Below are positions 7,139 to 16,600 of a stretch of DNA of 37,853 bases, piece after piece (positions within the stretch are counted from its first letter, which is position 1; each line of letters opens with the position of its first letter). The notes under the pieces are model-generated. The model saw only the letters and a list, made by a program, of their open reading frames with translations. It was not told where the DNA came from and ran no database searches. The DNA is from Chitinophagales bacterium (GTDB taxonomy: Bacteria > Bacteroidota > Bacteroidia > Chitinophagales > Chitinophagaceae), in the NCBI GenBank assembly GCA_015655015.1, contig JAATFV010000145.1, positions 1-37,853 on the forward strand, written 5' to 3'. The translations under genes and the position numbers were made by a program.

Positions 7139-7531
7139 ATGAGCTTACCCTCCTCCAAAATTCTAATCATCGACGATGACAAATTTATGCGACTCATCCT
7201 GTCTCAGCTGTTGGAAAAGACCTACACAATAGAGATCTTCAACAATGCGCTGGATGCCCTCATTTATTTGCAGAACGGCAACATCCCCGATCTTATCATC
7301 TCAGACCTGTATACACCAGGCCTTAGTGGCCTGGAACTGATCAGCCAGCTCAAAGCTAGCGGATTTTTTATGTCCATCCCCATCATTATCATATCCGGCG
7401 AGGATTCATTCGAAGCCAGGGTCATGTGCCTGAATGCCGGCGCTGACGATTATATCATCAAGCCGTTTAATCCCGCCGAACTGGAAGCCCGGGTAAGAGT
7501 TGTTTTAAAAAGGTCTAATAAATTAATATAG
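7139..7531 (+). CDS. Stand-alone response regulator receiver domain protein
   Basis: A 130-residue single-domain CheY-like receiver. All phosphorylation residues are visible: the acidic pair Asp12/Asp13, the phosphoryl acceptor Asp56 in I-S-D-L-Y-T-P-G, Ser86 in I-I-I-S-G-E-D, and Lys108 in I-I-K-P-F. There is no output domain, so it must act through a protein partner. The next gene starts 7 bases downstream and has a degenerate receiver at its N-terminus, which makes that enzyme the obvious candidate partner. No histidine kinase is in the window, so the kinase is elsewhere. A TATCTTTG box upstream should drive both genes. Confidence 0.93.
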   Translation: MSLPSSKILIIDDDKFMRLILSQLLEKTYTIEIFNNALDALIYLQNGNIPDLIISDLYTPGLSGLELISQLKASGFFMSIPIIIISGEDSFEARVMCLNAGADDYIIKPFNPAELEARVRVVLKRSNKLI

Positions 7532-7538
7532 AATTATT

Positions 7539-8723
7539 ATGAGCGTTGATTTCCTGCCGACCATCGTTTTAATCAACTTTGACAATGAGACCTTCCTTTC
7601 AATTAATCAATGCAACTTTAAAAAAAGACGCCTGTTGCATTTTGATAGTTCAGAAGAGATGATGGCAGCCTGGCAAGTCAGGCATTTAAATATCACGGCC
7701 ATCATTTCGAAAAATGAAATAATCAGCAATAAAAGTATTAATATCGAAAGCCGCAGGTATAATAAGTTCCCGGTCGTACCCGTTTTTCTATTGGTCAACA
7801 AATTTACGGCAAGCCTTCGGACCATCGCCTTTACAGAAGGAATAACCGATATTTTTCAATTCCCGTTAAATACGGAAAAGCTCGAAACCCGGGTAAATTT
7901 TATACTTGACAACTGGAACGATCTGCAGAAAAAATTCAAAGGCAATGAACGCCCTTCCTATAAAACACCAATAGGCAAACGGATATTTGACATACTCTTC
8001 TCAGGATTCACGTTATTATGCCTCACGCCAATATTCTTATTGATCTCCTTACTCATTAAAATAGAGTCCCCGGGCCCGGCATTTTACTACTCATTCCGGG
8101 TAGGCACAGGCTATCGTGTATTTAAATTTTACAAGTTCCGGTCAATGTACATGAATGCCGATCAAAAGTTAAAAGATTTAAAACACCTGAACCAATACGA
8201 TGACGCCGACTTATCAATTCAGACGGGAATCAATAACGCGACGGCTCTTTGCATCGATTGCCTCAGACATAATAAATGCCAGTTCCCTATGTATGCGGAC
8301 AATAACACGGTCATGTGTGAAAAAAATTACAACAGCACGATAAAATCGAACAAAGGTTCGGCTTTCATTAAGATAAAAAATGATCCCAGGGTTACCAGGA
8401 TTGGAAATTTTCTCAGGAACTCCAGCCTTGACGAATTACCTCAATTATGGAATGTATTTATTGGAAATATGAGCTTAGTGGGCAATAGACCATTACCCCT
8501 GTATGAAGCCGAAAAATTGACCACAGACAAATATGCGCTTCGCTTTAACGCACCGGCCGGCATAACCGGCTTATGGCAAGTGGAAAAGAGGGGTAAAGAG
8601 GAGATGAGCGAGGAAGAACGGCTTTTACTGGATAACTCCTATGCGATGAATCACAGTTTTAAGAACGATATAATCGTAATTTTTAAAACGATCCCTGCCT
8701 TGTTACAAAAAGAAAATGTATAA
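7539..8723 (+). CDS. Sugar-1-phosphate transferase (WcaJ/PglC-type) with N-terminal pseudo-receiver
   Basis: A 394-residue enzyme expected to start exopolysaccharide or O-glycan synthesis by moving a sugar-1-phosphate to a polyprenyl phosphate at the inner membrane. Residues about 1-128 look like a receiver that has lost its active site: the F-Q-F-P-L-N-T-E-K-L motif aligns with I-K-P-F-N-P-A-E-L of the preceding gene, with Gln107 replacing the lysine and no acceptor aspartate. A membrane segment follows at 150-173. The catalytic domain has K-F-R-S-M (199-203) and the S-S-L-D-E-L-P-Q-L motif with Asp298-Glu299. Between them lies an insert with cysteines at 238, 241, 247 and 260. It forms an operon with the receiver gene. 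Confidence 0.9.
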   Translation: MSVDFLPTIVLINFDNETFLSINQCNFKKRRLLHFDSSEEMMAAWQVRHLNITAIISKNEIISNKSINIESRRYNKFPVVPVFLLVNKFTASLRTIAFTEGITDIFQFPLNTEKLETRVNFILDNWNDLQKKFKGNERPSYKTPIGKRIFDILFSGFTLLCLTPIFLLISLLIKIESPGPAFYYSFRVGTGYRVFKFYKFRSMYMNADQKLKDLKHLNQYDDADLSIQTGINNATALCIDCLRHNKCQFPMYADNNTVMCEKNYNSTIKSNKGSAFIKIKNDPRVTRIGNFLRNSSLDELPQLWNVFIGNMSLVGNRPLPLYEAEKLTTDKYALRFNAPAGITGLWQVEKRGKEEMSEEERLLLDNSYAMNHSFKNDIIVIFKTIPALLQKENV

Positions 8724-8815
8724 GTCATACCCTCCCCTCGCAGGCGCCTGCATATTTGTTTGATTTTTGCAATCATTGGTTTGATTACCGCATACCCCCA
8801 CCTCCCCGTTCCCCG

Positions 8816-8823
8816 TACCTTTG
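8816..8823 (+). promoter_or_regulatory. -7 promoter box TACCTTTG of the short-chain dehydrogenase gene
   Basis: This is a full match to TAnnTTTG, 18 bases before the ATG at 8842, implying a very short leader. A TTTG at 8780-8783 is too far upstream to be a well-spaced -33 element. Confidence 0.6.
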
Positions 8824-8841
8824 CACCCTAAACATCAAATT

Positions 8842-9714
8842 ATGAACAACAAAAAAGTCTGGTACGTCACCGGCGCCTCCAAAGGCCTTGGCCTTGCCCT
8901 GGTCAGGCTGTTATTGGAACAGGGATACCGGGTAGCCGCAACTTCCCGCGATCTTACCGCCCTCACACAATCCGTCGGAGCAGGAAGAGGAGCAGGAACA
9001 GGAGCAGGCGACAGCTTCCTCCCGCTGGAAACAGATCTCACCAGCGACTCGTCAATAGCTGATTCCCTGAAAAAGACCCACGATACCTTTGGCCGCATCG
9101 ACGTCATCGTCAACAATGCCGGTTATGGCATCGGAGGCACCCTGGAAGAGCTGTCAGCCGAAGAAGTCGCCGGCAACTTTGACATCAACGTCTTTGCCAC
9201 AATCCGGGTCATTCAAAAAGCCATGCCCTACCTCCGCACCCAGCGCTCCGGCCATATCCTCAATATATCTTCTATTGCCGGTTTCGCCGGGGCCACAGGC
9301 TGGGCCGTTTATGCCGCCGCCAAAGCCTCGGTCATAGCCCTATCGGAAGTGCTGGCGCAGGACGTAGCATCACTGGGAATAAAAGTAACGGCCATCGCCC
9401 CCGGCGCATTCCGGACACAGTTCCTTTCGGCTGATTCATTGGCCTTTGCCAAAAATCCCATCGACGACTACACCGATGTCAGAGCCTCCCACCAGCGATA
9501 CCTGGCGATGGACGGCAAGCAGATCGGAGACCCCGAAAAAGCTGCGGCAGTCTTTATCCGGTTGGCCGAAAATCCTACCCCTCCGACACTCCTGTTCCTG
9601 GGCAGCGACGCATACAACCGTGCTATAGCCAAATGCGCCGATCTGCGCGACCAGATAGAGACATGGAAGCCGGTTTCTTTTTCCTCCCAAATCAGCGAGC
9701 CTCAGCTGTCATAG
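8842..9714 (+). CDS. Short-chain dehydrogenase/reductase (classical SDR)
   Basis: A 290-residue oxidoreductase from the ATG at 8842; the frame is open a little earlier, but that part overlaps the promoter. The T-G-A-S-K-G-L-G nucleotide-binding turn is at the N-terminus, N-N-A-G-Y-G follows the fourth strand, the catalytic serine is in N-I-S-S-I-A-G, and Y-A-A-A-K gives the Tyr/Lys pair. A basic residue after the first turn (A-T-S-R-D) suggests NADP(H). Between the second strand and the next helix is a glycine-rich stretch (GAGRGAGTGAG) that looks like a small repeat expansion in a surface loop. Substrate unknown. It ends at a strong bidirectional terminator. Confidence 0.93.
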   Translation: MNNKKVWYVTGASKGLGLALVRLLLEQGYRVAATSRDLTALTQSVGAGRGAGTGAGDSFLPLETDLTSDSSIADSLKKTHDTFGRIDVIVNNAGYGIGGTLEELSAEEVAGNFDINVFATIRVIQKAMPYLRTQRSGHILNISSIAGFAGATGWAVYAAAKASVIALSEVLAQDVASLGIKVTAIAPGAFRTQFLSADSLAFAKNPIDDYTDVRASHQRYLAMDGKQIGDPEKAAAVFIRLAENPTPPTLLFLGSDAYNRAIAKCADLRDQIETWKPVSFSSQISEPQLS

Positions 9715-9782
9715 GTTCTCTATAGCACATCCGGCACAGCCCATTTGCAGCAATTGAAATTTCAACAGGCAGATATAAACAG

Positions 9783-9820
9783 AAAAACAGGAACCGCCAT
9801 AGAGGCCGGTTCCTGTTTTT
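9783..9820. terminator. Bidirectional terminator between SDR and dctA-like genes
   Basis: AAAAACAGGAACCG (9783-9796) and CGGTTCCTGTTTTT (9807-9820) form a perfect 14-base inverted repeat with a 10-base loop. The flanking A and T runs allow termination from both sides of this convergent pair. Confidence 0.9.
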
Positions 9821-9939
9821 GTTCGCACCGGTGCAACAGCTACCAGCACCTGGCCTGGATAGTGGCCGGTCCCCCGGCTTATAGTGATTCCAGCAACCCA
9901 CCCGGCTGCGTCCTTAACCCGGGATCCGAAGGACGATTG

Positions 9940-11181
9940 TTATTCGTGCTCCACGACATTTTTGTAGGTCGCCATATCCAATTCGTTCTCACTTTTGGCG
10001 ATCACCACCGTGGCGACAGCATTACCGATAAAATTTATGACAGCCCTTCCTTCACTCATGAACCGGTCGACGCCGATCAGCAAGGCCAGCCCTTCCAATG
10101 GGATTACCTTCAATGCGGTGAGTGTGGAAGCCAGCACGATAAAACCGCTGCCCGTAACACCCGCCGCCCCTTTGCTGGTAAGCATCAGGATGCCGATCAA
10201 CGTAAGCTCCTGCACCAGCGAAAGCTGAACGTTAAAGACCTGGGCCAGAAAGATCACGCTCATGCTCAAATAGATGGTTGTCCCATCCAGGTTGAAGCTA
10301 TAACCGGCCGGTATCACCAGTCCTACCACCTCCTTGTTGCACCCCGCATCCGTCAGCTTTTTAATCACCAGCGGCAAGGCCGCCTCGCTGCTGCTGGAGC
10401 TTAATACGATCAGCAATTCTTCCTTGATATAACCGAGCAATTTCCAAAGGCTGATCTTATAAGAGCGGCATATGATATTCAAAACAATAAAAATGAATAG
10501 TATGCCGGTAAGATAAAAAGAGGCAAGCAATTTCCCCAACACCGCGAGCGTACCAAAGCCGAACTTGCCGATCGTATACGCCATTCCTCCAAAGGCGCCT
10601 ACAGGACTTAACCGTACGACTATCTTCAGGATATTGAAAAGGACCTTATTTATTTTATTAAAGGTGGCGAGCAGGCTGTCTCCCTCAGCCCCCATCCATT
10701 TCAGGCCCACCGCAAACAGGATGCTGAAAAAGAGCAATTGCAGGATATCGCCTTTGGCAAAAGCGTCCACAATGTTGGAGGGAATGATATGTGATATGAA
10801 ATCCCCCCAGTTCATATGCTCCGCATCTTTGGAGAAAGAAGCCGCCTGGCTGCCCGCCGCCTGGTGGAATTGAACGCCTGAACCAGGCTTGATAAGGTTG
10901 GCGACAACAAGGCCGATCACCAGCGATAACGTGCTGACCAGCTCGAAGTAGATGATCGACTTCAACCCTATCCGGCCCACTTTTTTCATTTCTCCGGCAC
11001 TGCAAATGCCCGATACGATCGTAAAGAAAATGACAGGGGCGATGATCATCTTTATCATGTTGATGAACATGTCGCTGATCAGCTTTGCCGTGGGAGCAAA
11101 AGCAGGGAACAGCCAGCCGGCCAGCACCCCTGCCAACATGCCTATGATCACCTGTACATATAGTATACGTAGATATCTCAT
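9940..11181 (-). CDS. Dicarboxylate/cation symporter, DctA-like (DAACS family)
   Basis: A 413-residue inner-membrane symporter that should import a carboxylate with protons or sodium ions. Family signatures in order are the serine-rich hairpin S-S-S-S-S-E-A-A-L-P (261-270), G-Y-S-F-N-L-D-G (293-300) and T-S-K-G-A-A-G-V-T-G-S-G-F-I (335-348). These fit C4-dicarboxylate carriers of the DctA type better than GltP-type amino-acid carriers. Eight or so hydrophobic segments are visible and the length is normal. The start lies 3 bases after the stop of the esterase gene, so it is the last gene of the susC-susD-esterase operon. This suggests it takes up an acid set free by that system. Confidence 0.92.
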   Translation of the reverse strand: MRYLRILYVQVIIGMLAGVLAGWLFPAFAPTAKLISDMFINMIKMIIAPVIFFTIVSGICSAGEMKKVGRIGLKSIIYFELVSTLSLVIGLVVANLIKPGSGVQFHQAAGSQAASFSKDAEHMNWGDFISHIIPSNIVDAFAKGDILQLLFFSILFAVGLKWMGAEGDSLLATFNKINKVLFNILKIVVRLSPVGAFGGMAYTIGKFGFGTLAVLGKLLASFYLTGILFIFIVLNIICRSYKISLWKLLGYIKEELLIVLSSSSSEAALPLVIKKLTDAGCNKEVVGLVIPAGYSFNLDGTTIYLSMSVIFLAQVFNVQLSLVQELTLIGILMLTSKGAAGVTGSGFIVLASTLTALKVIPLEGLALLIGVDRFMSEGRAVINFIGNAVATVVIAKSENELDMATYKNVVEHE

Positions 11182-11184
11182 TTC

Positions 11185-12162
11185 CTATTTCTTTAAGTAC
11201 GACGTCTTCGTGGTCTTTCGAAATCCGTTGAGGTTAAGCCATTTGATGGCCTCTGGCATCCAGTCTTCCCCTTCGGCCTTATTATGCAAGGCAAAGCCAT
11301 GACCTCCCTTTTCATAGATCAGCAGGCGGCCGGGTACCCCATGAGCAACAAGACTTTCATAATAAGACAGACTGTTACCGACCAACGATGTGCTGTCGTC
11401 TTCCGCCTGCACTACAAAAGCCGGAGGAGTATTCCTGTCAACGTGCAGCTCGGGCGAGAAAGCGATCTTTTCCGCGACCGCCGGATCATCCCCGATCAAA
11501 GTTCTCCTCGTCTTTGATCTCGGAGAGGTCAGAGAGTCCCTGAAGCTGATAACGGGATAGATGAGCATAGTGTAGGCCGGCTTGTGATGCAGCTTGCCGG
11601 GTATCGAACCCATGGCCGCCAGGTGCCCCCCGGCCGACAAGCCCATCAGGCCGATACCCGCTGTGTCGATATTCCACTGCGCGGCATTTGAATATATCAG
11701 CTCCATGGCCCGGTCCAGGTCCTGCAATGGAATATCCCTGAAATGGTCATACGCACCATCGACCCAGGTCCTGTATTTCAGCACAAACGCATTGATGCCT
11801 GCATCCGCGAACTCCTTTGCGATATCATAACCGCCGTCTTCAATGCTCAGATTAAGATATCCGCCGCCGGGACAGATGATCACCGCACCGCGACCAGCAT
11901 CCGCATGGACAGGTTTGAAATGTGTAAGCGTGGGAATAGTCACATTTTTTACAACGGGACGCCCTTTTTCCGGCCGTACAAGCTCTTCCTTGTTGTCGTC
12001 GGTTTTATTGCCGGGCGGCCTGCCTTCGTATAACAGCAGCACTTTTTGCGCACTTGCCGCCATAGTTATTATGAAGAAAGCCATAGTTACTAAGAGGAAA
12101 TGAATAACACAGGTGATTCGTACGATCCGTATGCGCCCGGCTGATGAAAAATATCTGTTCAT
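11185..12162 (-). CDS. Secreted alpha/beta hydrolase, acetyl-xylan-esterase-like
   Basis: A 325-residue hydrolase from the ATG at 12162. The open frame extends to 12345, but that part overlaps the susD 3' end and is not protein-like. A hydrophobic signal at about residues 15-38 ends in A-S-A-Q, so it is exported. The oxyanion motif is C-P-G-G-G-Y (97-102), the nucleophile is Ser176 in G-L-S-A-G-G, an acid is in Q-A-E-D-D-S (Asp255 or 256), and His288 is in G-G-H-G-F. This layout matches the BD-FAE/acetyl-esterase group that removes acetyl or other acyl groups from glycans. It lies 13 bases after susD and 3 before dctA. Exact ester unknown. Confidence 0.9.
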   Translation of the reverse strand: MNRYFSSAGRIRIVRITCVIHFLLVTMAFFIITMAASAQKVLLLYEGRPPGNKTDDNKEELVRPEKGRPVVKNVTIPTLTHFKPVHADAGRGAVIICPGGGYLNLSIEDGGYDIAKEFADAGINAFVLKYRTWVDGAYDHFRDIPLQDLDRAMELIYSNAAQWNIDTAGIGLMGLSAGGHLAAMGSIPGKLHHKPAYTMLIYPVISFRDSLTSPRSKTRRTLIGDDPAVAEKIAFSPELHVDRNTPPAFVVQAEDDSTSLVGNSLSYYESLVAHGVPGRLLIYEKGGHGFALHNKAEGEDWMPEAIKWLNLNGFRKTTKTSYLKK

Positions 12163-12175
12163 GAAATAAAGATAA

Positions 12176-13588
12176 TTATTGATTGACAGGGGTTGCGGTA
12201 AATAATCCGGGTATCGGCTTCGGCACGGATGTGTTCCCGTCCACTTCGCCCTGCGGGTACAAAAACCGTTGCGGTATCTGGCTGCCCGCGTTGGGCGGAA
12301 CAGGTACGGTGACATTGTTCTCCTTTTGTGTCCTTCGCAGATCATTGAACCCTTCTATCTGTCCGACAAAAGCAATATAACGTTCCTCCAGGATATTTGA
12401 TAATAATGCGTCGTCAGCGGATAAAGACCGGTTATTGCCGATCCCCCCGGCGTCGAAGTCCGCCGTCAGGTACGCGTCATATTGGTGGTTAGTTGGAGTA
12501 AGAAAAGTCGTGCCGATATATCCTCCCTGTGCCATGTACGCCCTGTAGTTATTGAGGCGGGTGAGACCAGCAGCGAATCCATTCAGCCGGGCATCGCACT
12601 CCGCCAATATCAACAGGTTTTCCCCATAGGTTACCATCGGGAAAGAGGTCTTGCTGTAAAAGAAAGCCCCGGCAGCCACATTCAACGCAGGGATAGATCC
12701 GGAATACAAATAATTGTAACGCGCCGTTTCATTGGTTTTGCTGTTGCCCCTGTAGCTGCCGCCTGCAGGGTTCAGCAAACCCACCACATACGCGCCTTTG
12801 CCGTCAAGAGAGCCTGACCGGTCGATGGCCTGGTACTGATACCAGGGATTGGTATTGCCTTTTGTACTGGCTGGATAGGGCGCCAGCCAGGAATTCGCCG
12901 CTGTGTTGATCCCGTTATTAGCCGCGGCCAGCGCCGAGCTATAGTCGCGGACATGCAAATAATTCCTCGCCTTAAGGGTATAAGCAGCCTGGACAAAGGG
13001 AGGCATCTTCCCGGCGAAGAAGACCTCCTGCGTGGAGAAATCGGTAAAGGAGGAAGAGTTCATATTGGTAATGGCGCTGTCCAGCAGGGATTGAACATCC
13101 TTATAGACCGCAGCCTGTGCGTCATACACAGGGGCAGGATACTGAGCATTAAAGGCCTGTGTGAAAGGAATGTCGCCCCAAAGATCGGCGGCGGTCCCGA
13201 TAGCATGCGCTTCCAGCAGCTGGCTAAGGCCCACCAACCGCATATTATTGACAGCCCTTGCCTTTTCGCGCATGATACGGGCATTTTTCAGAACGGCGCC
13301 GTATACCAGGAACCACGATTGATCGAAATTCCCGGCGATCACATTATAAGCCTGAATTTGTGTGGACTGCAATAATTCCCCGGTACAATATCCGCTCCAG
13401 GTACTGGTCGTCCGGGCGATGTCGCCGCCTTGCAGGATCATATCGGCGGTCTCCACCCCCGGCAGCATGGTAGGAGCATCCGCGTCGGTGGGTAGATTGG
13501 GGTTGTTATTTATACCTGCCACCATTTTTTTACACGAGGTGAGCACACCTGCCAAAAGGATGCCCGCCATTAAATATTTTATTTTCAT
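12176..13588 (-). CDS. SusD/RagB-like outer-membrane lipoprotein (SusD-like 2 type)
   Basis: A 470-residue surface lipoprotein that caps its SusC partner and binds the nutrient before import. The signal ends in a lipobox V-L-T-S-C with Cys19. The conserved N-N-N-P-N-L-P-T-D-A segment right after it is typical of the SusD-like-2 group, and the C-terminus has the R-F-L-Y-P motif. The gene is 17 bases after susC and 13 bases before the esterase on the same strand. The ligand cannot be read from sequence, and no glycoside hydrolase is encoded nearby, so the ligand may be something other than a plain polysaccharide. Confidence 0.92.
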   Translation of the reverse strand: MKIKYLMAGILLAGVLTSCKKMVAGINNNPNLPTDADAPTMLPGVETADMILQGGDIARTTSTWSGYCTGELLQSTQIQAYNVIAGNFDQSWFLVYGAVLKNARIMREKARAVNNMRLVGLSQLLEAHAIGTAADLWGDIPFTQAFNAQYPAPVYDAQAAVYKDVQSLLDSAITNMNSSSFTDFSTQEVFFAGKMPPFVQAAYTLKARNYLHVRDYSSALAAANNGINTAANSWLAPYPASTKGNTNPWYQYQAIDRSGSLDGKGAYVVGLLNPAGGSYRGNSKTNETARYNYLYSGSIPALNVAAGAFFYSKTSFPMVTYGENLLILAECDARLNGFAAGLTRLNNYRAYMAQGGYIGTTFLTPTNHQYDAYLTADFDAGGIGNNRSLSADDALLSNILEERYIAFVGQIEGFNDLRRTQKENNVTVPVPPNAGSQIPQRFLYPQGEVDGNTSVPKPIPGLFTATPVNQ

Positions 13589-13605
13589 ATAGAAGTTTTG
13601 ATTGT

Positions 13606-16600
13606 CTATAAATTCAGTTTCAGCGAAGCCAGGTAAGACCGGGTGCCCGGGTTGTCAAAATAGGTGACCCCGCGCGCGGATGAATTGCTGTTCAGATTAG
13701 TATCAGGGTCGATGCCTTTCAGACTTGAGAACAACAGAAGGTTTCTTCCGCTGAGCTCGATAGTAACCGAGCTGATGCTGCCCTTCGTCCACCGGCCAAT
13801 GCTTTTTACATTATATGCCAGCGTCAGCTCCCGGAACCGGGTCCAGGTATTATTATGAATGTATTGCTCATATACGTTGCCGAACCAACCGCCTATCCCG
13901 GTATACCAGGACTGCTCCAGCGCTACAGGGCCAGCTCCGAAATTCTGTATATTGCCCCTGAACTTTGTTCCGGCCGCAATGGTCGTTCCGGCTAAGGTCT
14001 TCAAGGCCGTTGTCGCGGTATTCTCATGACCAGTGGTTGCGCTGGTTCCATAATCGAGCAAAACAGCCTCCGTAGCATCCATGATCACACCGCCCTGGGA
14101 ATGCTCGACCAACGCATAGAGAGAGAAATCCTTGTAGGCCACCTTGAATCCAACAGCGCCCCGCCAATCGGGATTCGGATTACCCAGGGGTTTGCTCACT
14201 ACATCCGCCTTGGGAAATCCATTGGCATCCAGGATCAGCTTCCCTTTATCGTCCCGCTGCCAGCCAATGCCATATAATTCACCCAACGGATACCCCTGTA
14301 TGGCGGAAGAAGCGCCGGCCACACCACTGCCGTTGAGGCTGAAGGAGTTGACACCATTGAGACTGGTGACCTTGTTATCGTTCCTGGACCAGTTGATATC
14401 GAAGGTCACGTTCCAGTCCTTATTCCGGAAGATATTGTAGGAGACATCGGCTTCAAAGCCTTTATTCTGGATAGAGCCTGCATTGGCATAGATGGAGCTA
14501 AATCCGGTTGATGCCGCCTGCGGTATGCTCAGCAATGCGTCCACCGTTTTGTTTTGATAATAGGTAACACCTACGATCAGCTTATCCTGGATAAAACGCA
14601 GATCGGCGCCAACTTCGAACTCCTTCTTCCTTTCGGGCTTCAGCTGCGGATTCCCTTTATTGCTGCTTTGCACATACGTGCCGTTGCCATACAGTCCGGC
14701 GGTAAGGGACGACAACAGCTGATCGTTCCATGTCGGGCTGACAAATAAATTGGAGGTCTGGTAAGGCGCCGGCTGGATCCCCACAATGCCGAATGAGCCG
14801 CGGATCTTGCCAAATGACAGAACGCTGCTATTCTGGAACATTTTTAATTTGGTAAATATCCATGCAATGTCAGCGGAAGGATAAAGGAACCGGCTGTTGT
14901 TTGAGCCGAAGGTAGACGCCGCCTCGGCCCGAAAAGTGCCGTTGACGAACAGTTGGTCATACAGCCCGATCCCCCCCGACGCATAACCTGCATTGGATTT
15001 ACTCAGGGTATACTCGTCATCCGGACCGATATTGGAAGACGGAAAATTATTAAGGCTTTGGGGCCCGCCCGGGATGATGAAATTCAAGGCAGATCCGCTT
15101 AATACCGTATTATAGTTGGAATTATAGTTGAATCCCACCAACAGGTTGCCGGAAAACACATCGCTGAAATTCTTTTCGGCCCTTGCAAACACATCGAGGT
15201 TAAATAAGGTTTGTTTGAACTCGCTCCTGGAATAGGAGCCGCCGGTTGCCGTAGCCGTATTCACCGGCCAGTAGTTCTTCACCTCTTCATCCATGTAATC
15301 CAGGCCCGCCCTGGCGACAAGGTTCAACCAGCTTGATGGTTTTGCATTCAGTTCGGCACTGTTGATGAACCGGTTCACTTTGTCTTTATTATTCTGCTGG
15401 TAGATATCCCATTGAGGATTGTTAAAGCCCGGGTCGGCGGCGGCGCCTATGGCGTTCCGGTACGATCGCTGATGGTTGGGGACGGCCGACCCGTTCGACG
15501 TGCTGTAATAGTCGCCGATATATCCTGCATTGTCGAAGTCTGGTGAAGTGCGGAGGATCGCAGTCGTAAATCCCCCGGTATTGACTCCTCTCTGGATGCG
15601 GTTGGAATTGGTCAGCGCGTAGGAGCCCTTATTCGTTAAGGTCAGCCAGTCCGTTATTTTTCTCGATGCATTCAGCCGGATACTTGTGCGCTGGTAGTCA
15701 CTGTTGCTTTTTATGACCCCCTTTTGATCGATATTGCCGATGCTGAAAAAATAGTTTGACTTACTGTCCGCTCCGCTGACGGAAACATTATTGTCCCAAT
15801 AGTGGCCATCATGAAATACTTCATCCCAGTTCTGGTCTACAAAAGTTTGTTTGGAATTCTTCTGGGTGATATTATAATATTTTTGCCCGTTGTTGTACGC
15901 CAAAAAGTAAGGGCCGTTCATATCCGCCACATCGGGCTGTCCGGAACGGTCCGCGATCTTATCCCCCCAGCTCCTTGGCGCATTGATGGCCCATTTACCG
16001 TTGAGGCCCTGCCCATACGTCGTTTGCATGGGATATCGCATGTTCACCTGGTCAAGAGAATAGGTGCTGGCAACGTTGACGGAGGTTTTCTGTCCCGAGC
16101 CTTTTTTCGTTGTGATCATTAACACGCCATTAGCCGCCTGGGTACCCCATAACGCGGCAGCGGAGGCCCCCTTCAGCACTTGTATGGTGGCGATGTCGTC
16201 CGGATTGATATCGTTCAGCCGGCTCCCGGAGGTGGTACCCCCGCCGCCCTGGTCGCGGCTGCTTCCGTTAATAGGTACGCCATCCAATACGATCAGGGGG
16301 TCGGTACTCCGCGTGATCGTACTCTGCCCCCTTATAAGGATCTGTGAAGAGGCGCCGGGGTCGGAACCGGATGTTCGCGATACCCTGACACCCGAAGCCT
16401 TACCACCCAGGGCATCGGTTAATCCGACCTCCCCTGAACCCGCCACCTGCGCTCCATCTACTTTCGAGGTAGCGTAGCCCAATCTTTCCTTTTTAGTTTC
16501 AAACCCCAGCGCGGTGACCACGATATCCTGGAGCGCCGCGGGTTGCGGGCTCAGCGTTACGAGGATATCTGACCTGCCGCCAATGGCTACTTCTTCGGTC

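Noticed and set aside
8835..9116. Minus-strand frame opposite the short-chain dehydrogenase
   Set aside because: It is a shadow of the SDR gene, whose motifs are complete on the plus strand.
9745..10404. A 219-codon plus-strand frame after the short-chain dehydrogenase
   Set aside because: It crosses a strong bidirectional terminator and then runs antisense through the dctA-like gene. The translation is rich in Q, H and R without any motif.
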